Assembly (NCBI GenBank): GCA_014378225.1 | Contig: JACMOA010000328.1 | Span: 1-5,529, forward strand | Direction: 5' to 3' | Source: Deinococcales bacterium | Lineage (GTDB): Bacteria; Deinococcota; Deinococci; Deinococcales; Deinococcaceae | DNA length: 5,529 nucleotides | Shown: positions 4,361 to 5,529 of the stretch, piece after piece | Layout of the letters: each line of letters opens with the position of its first letter | Position numbering within the stretch: position 1 is the first letter of the stretch | Position numbers and translations under genes: made by a program | The notes under the pieces: generated by a model | The model's database searches: none | Seen by the model: the letters and a program-made list of their open reading frames with translations, nothing else | What the model was told of the DNA's origin: nothing

Positions 4361-5529
4361 ATGACCCAGACTGAAACTCAGACCGAGAAGCCCGTGTTTC
4401 ACCTGCCAGACCCGCGCCATTCGGATAAAATGCCGCCCGGAACCTACCTGAACCGCGAACTGTCCTGGCTCGAGTTCAATAACCGGGTCCTGGCCGAAGC
4501 CCAGAATGCCAAAAATCCTCCGCTCGAGCGGCTGAAATACTGCGCCATCACCGGAAGCAACCTGGACGAGTTCTTTATGGTGCGGGTGGCGGGACTGCAC
4601 CGCCAGATTGCGGCGGGAGTGGCTACACCGTCGCCGGACGGCCTGACCCCTGCTGCAAACCTCGAGCTGGTGCGCGAATACACCCACCGCACCATGTCCG
4701 AAGCGCAGGAAGCGGTCTCGGATATCGTGGCCCTGCTGCGGCAAAAGGGCCTGATGATGGCCGAGTTCGACGATTTGAGTCCGCTCGAGCGCCAACACTT
4801 GCGTGAACACTATCTGGCCGAGATTGGCCCGGTGCTGACCCCGCTGGCGGTGGACCCCAGCCACCCTTTTCCTTTTGTGAGCAATTTGTCCCTGAACATT
4901 GGCGTGATTCTCGAGGAGGACGACGAGGACGAGTTCGCAAGGGTTAAGATTCCGGTAGGGGTACTGCCCCGTGTGGTCAAGTTGCCGTCCGGTCAATTCA
5001 TGCTGCTCGAGGAAATCATCGCCGCGCACCTGAATGAACTGTTCCGGGGCCGCAAGGTCAAGAATCACTTCGTGTTCCGCGTGACCCGCAATACCGACTA
5101 CGAGTTCGACGAAGACGAGGCCGAAGATTTGCTGGCGACCATCGAGGATGGACTCAAGCGCCGCCGCTTTGGTTCGGTGGTGCGGCTCGAGGTAGAAGAA
5201 AAGCTGGACCCAGCAGTGCTCGAGGATTTGTGCAGCCGCCTGAATGTGCAACCCGCCGACGTGTACCCCCAAAACGGCATTCTGGGCCTGAGCGACCTGA
5301 TGAGCCTGACCGGACTCAACCCGGAACTCAGTTTCCCAGCGTTTCAGGCCAGTGTGCCAGATTTGGCCCAGGATTCTGGCGATATCTTCCAGACTCTGCG
5401 AAATCAGGACATCTTGCTGCACCAACCCTACCAGTCCTTCGAGGGCGTGCTTCAGTTTCTCGAGGCCGCAGCGCGGGACCCGCAGGTATTGACTATCAAG
5501 CAGACCCTGTACCGCACAGGCGGCGACAA
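4361..5529 (+). CDS. ppk1: Polyphosphate kinase 1, N-terminal part (runs off the right edge)
   Basis: The first 389 codons are present; PPK1 is usually about 690-720 residues, so roughly 55% is seen and no stop is reached. PPK1 transfers the terminal phosphate of ATP reversibly onto a polyphosphate chain in the cytosol. The N domain is clear: YLNRELSWLEFNNRVLAEAQ at about 29-48, then ERLKYCAITGSNLDEFFMVR, which contributes to ATP binding. The H domain follows, with LTPLAVDPSHPFPFVSNLSL, an acidic insert DEDDE-like near 188-194, and FRVTRNTDYEFDEDEAEDLL. The window ends in the start of the first catalytic domain at QPYQSFEGVLQFLEAAARDP and LTIKQTLYRTGGD, so the phosphorylated histidines lie outside it. 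All nine Leu-Glu pairs are encoded CTCGAG. The start at 4361 is the only ATG near the conserved N domain. Confidence 0.95.
   Translation, partial: MTQTETQTEKPVFHLPDPRHSDKMPPGTYLNRELSWLEFNNRVLAEAQNAKNPPLERLKYCAITGSNLDEFFMVRVAGLHRQIAAGVATPSPDGLTPAANLELVREYTHRTMSEAQEAVSDIVALLRQKGLMMAEFDDLSPLERQHLREHYLAEIGPVLTPLAVDPSHPFPFVSNLSLNIGVILEEDDEDEFARVKIPVGVLPRVVKLPSGQFMLLEEIIAAHLNELFRGRKVKNHFVFRVTRNTDYEFDEDEAEDLLATIEDGLKRRRFGSVVRLEVEEKLDPAVLEDLCSRLNVQPADVYPQNGILGLSDLMSLTGLNPELSFPAFQASVPDLAQDSGDIFQTLRNQDILLHQPYQSFEGVLQFLEAAARDPQVLTIKQTLYRTGGD

Larger units (their letters stand above)
380..5464. repeat. Highly iterated palindrome CTCGAG (32 copies)
   Basis: CTCGAG starts at 380, 388, 473, 745, 1036, 1318, 1528, 1748, 1988, 2507, 2662, 2673, 2784, 3220, 3273, 3313, 3354, 3426, 3518, 3735, 3773, 3893, 4202, 4469, 4523, 4661, 4784, 4910, 5006, 5186, 5219 and 5459. 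Many are extended by flanking G and C to GCTCGAGC; at 379-394 two copies make one 16-bp palindrome. By hand count, 22 copies encode Leu-Glu, 7 lie in other coding frames and 3 are intergenic. The pattern resembles the HIP1 octamer of cyanobacteria in kind, though not in sequence. Confidence 0.95.

Noticed and set aside
4343..5425. 360-residue minus-strand open frame
   Set aside because: It is the mirror of ppk1, whose GC-rich codons leave the opposite strand open; the His/Gln-rich product matches nothing, whereas ppk1 is certain.

Overview
The window looks like chromosomal DNA from a Deinococcota-type bacterium, probably Deinococcus or a relative. The grounds are a Deinococcus-like polyphosphate kinase, a DUF4388-containing protein, starts with a -10-like box just upstream instead of a ribosome binding site, and GC content that swings from about 30% to 67% between segments. 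This assignment is an inference from the sequence alone. The most striking global feature is the palindrome CTCGAG, found 32 times in 5529 bases where about 1.4 would be expected for an arbitrary hexamer.

Layout. Positions 1-334 hold no gene I can support. They contain short inverted repeats, including a 10-bp hairpin at 189-217, and may include part of a dispersed repeat. Positions 335-2295 on the minus strand are a two-gene operon with a 4-bp ATGA overlap. The upstream gene encodes a DUF4388 domain fused to a winged-helix-like segment and a peroxiredoxin-like thiol domain with a CPFC motif. The downstream gene encodes a small protein with a possible helix-turn-helix start and a coiled-coil end. 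Together they suggest a redox-linked regulatory pair.

Positions 2296-2738 are a divergent intergenic region rich in structure: a small palindrome, a four-codon micro-ORF behind a strong Shine-Dalgarno sequence, a 40-nt near-perfect hairpin, a CTCGAG-based hairpin, and a nine-base word (TTACCCGCT) present three times, two of them inverted around the next start codon.

Positions 2739-4321 on the plus strand are a second two-gene unit, again joined by an ATGA overlap: an ABC/AAA-type ATPase and a small protein with a PD-(D/E)XK-like nuclease signature. This is the best candidate for a little-described system, possibly anti-phage or DNA-processing. The N-terminal half of the ATPase gene is strikingly AT-rich, unlike its C-terminal half. 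Positions 4361-5529 are the first 389 codons of ppk1 (polyphosphate kinase), which runs off the right edge.
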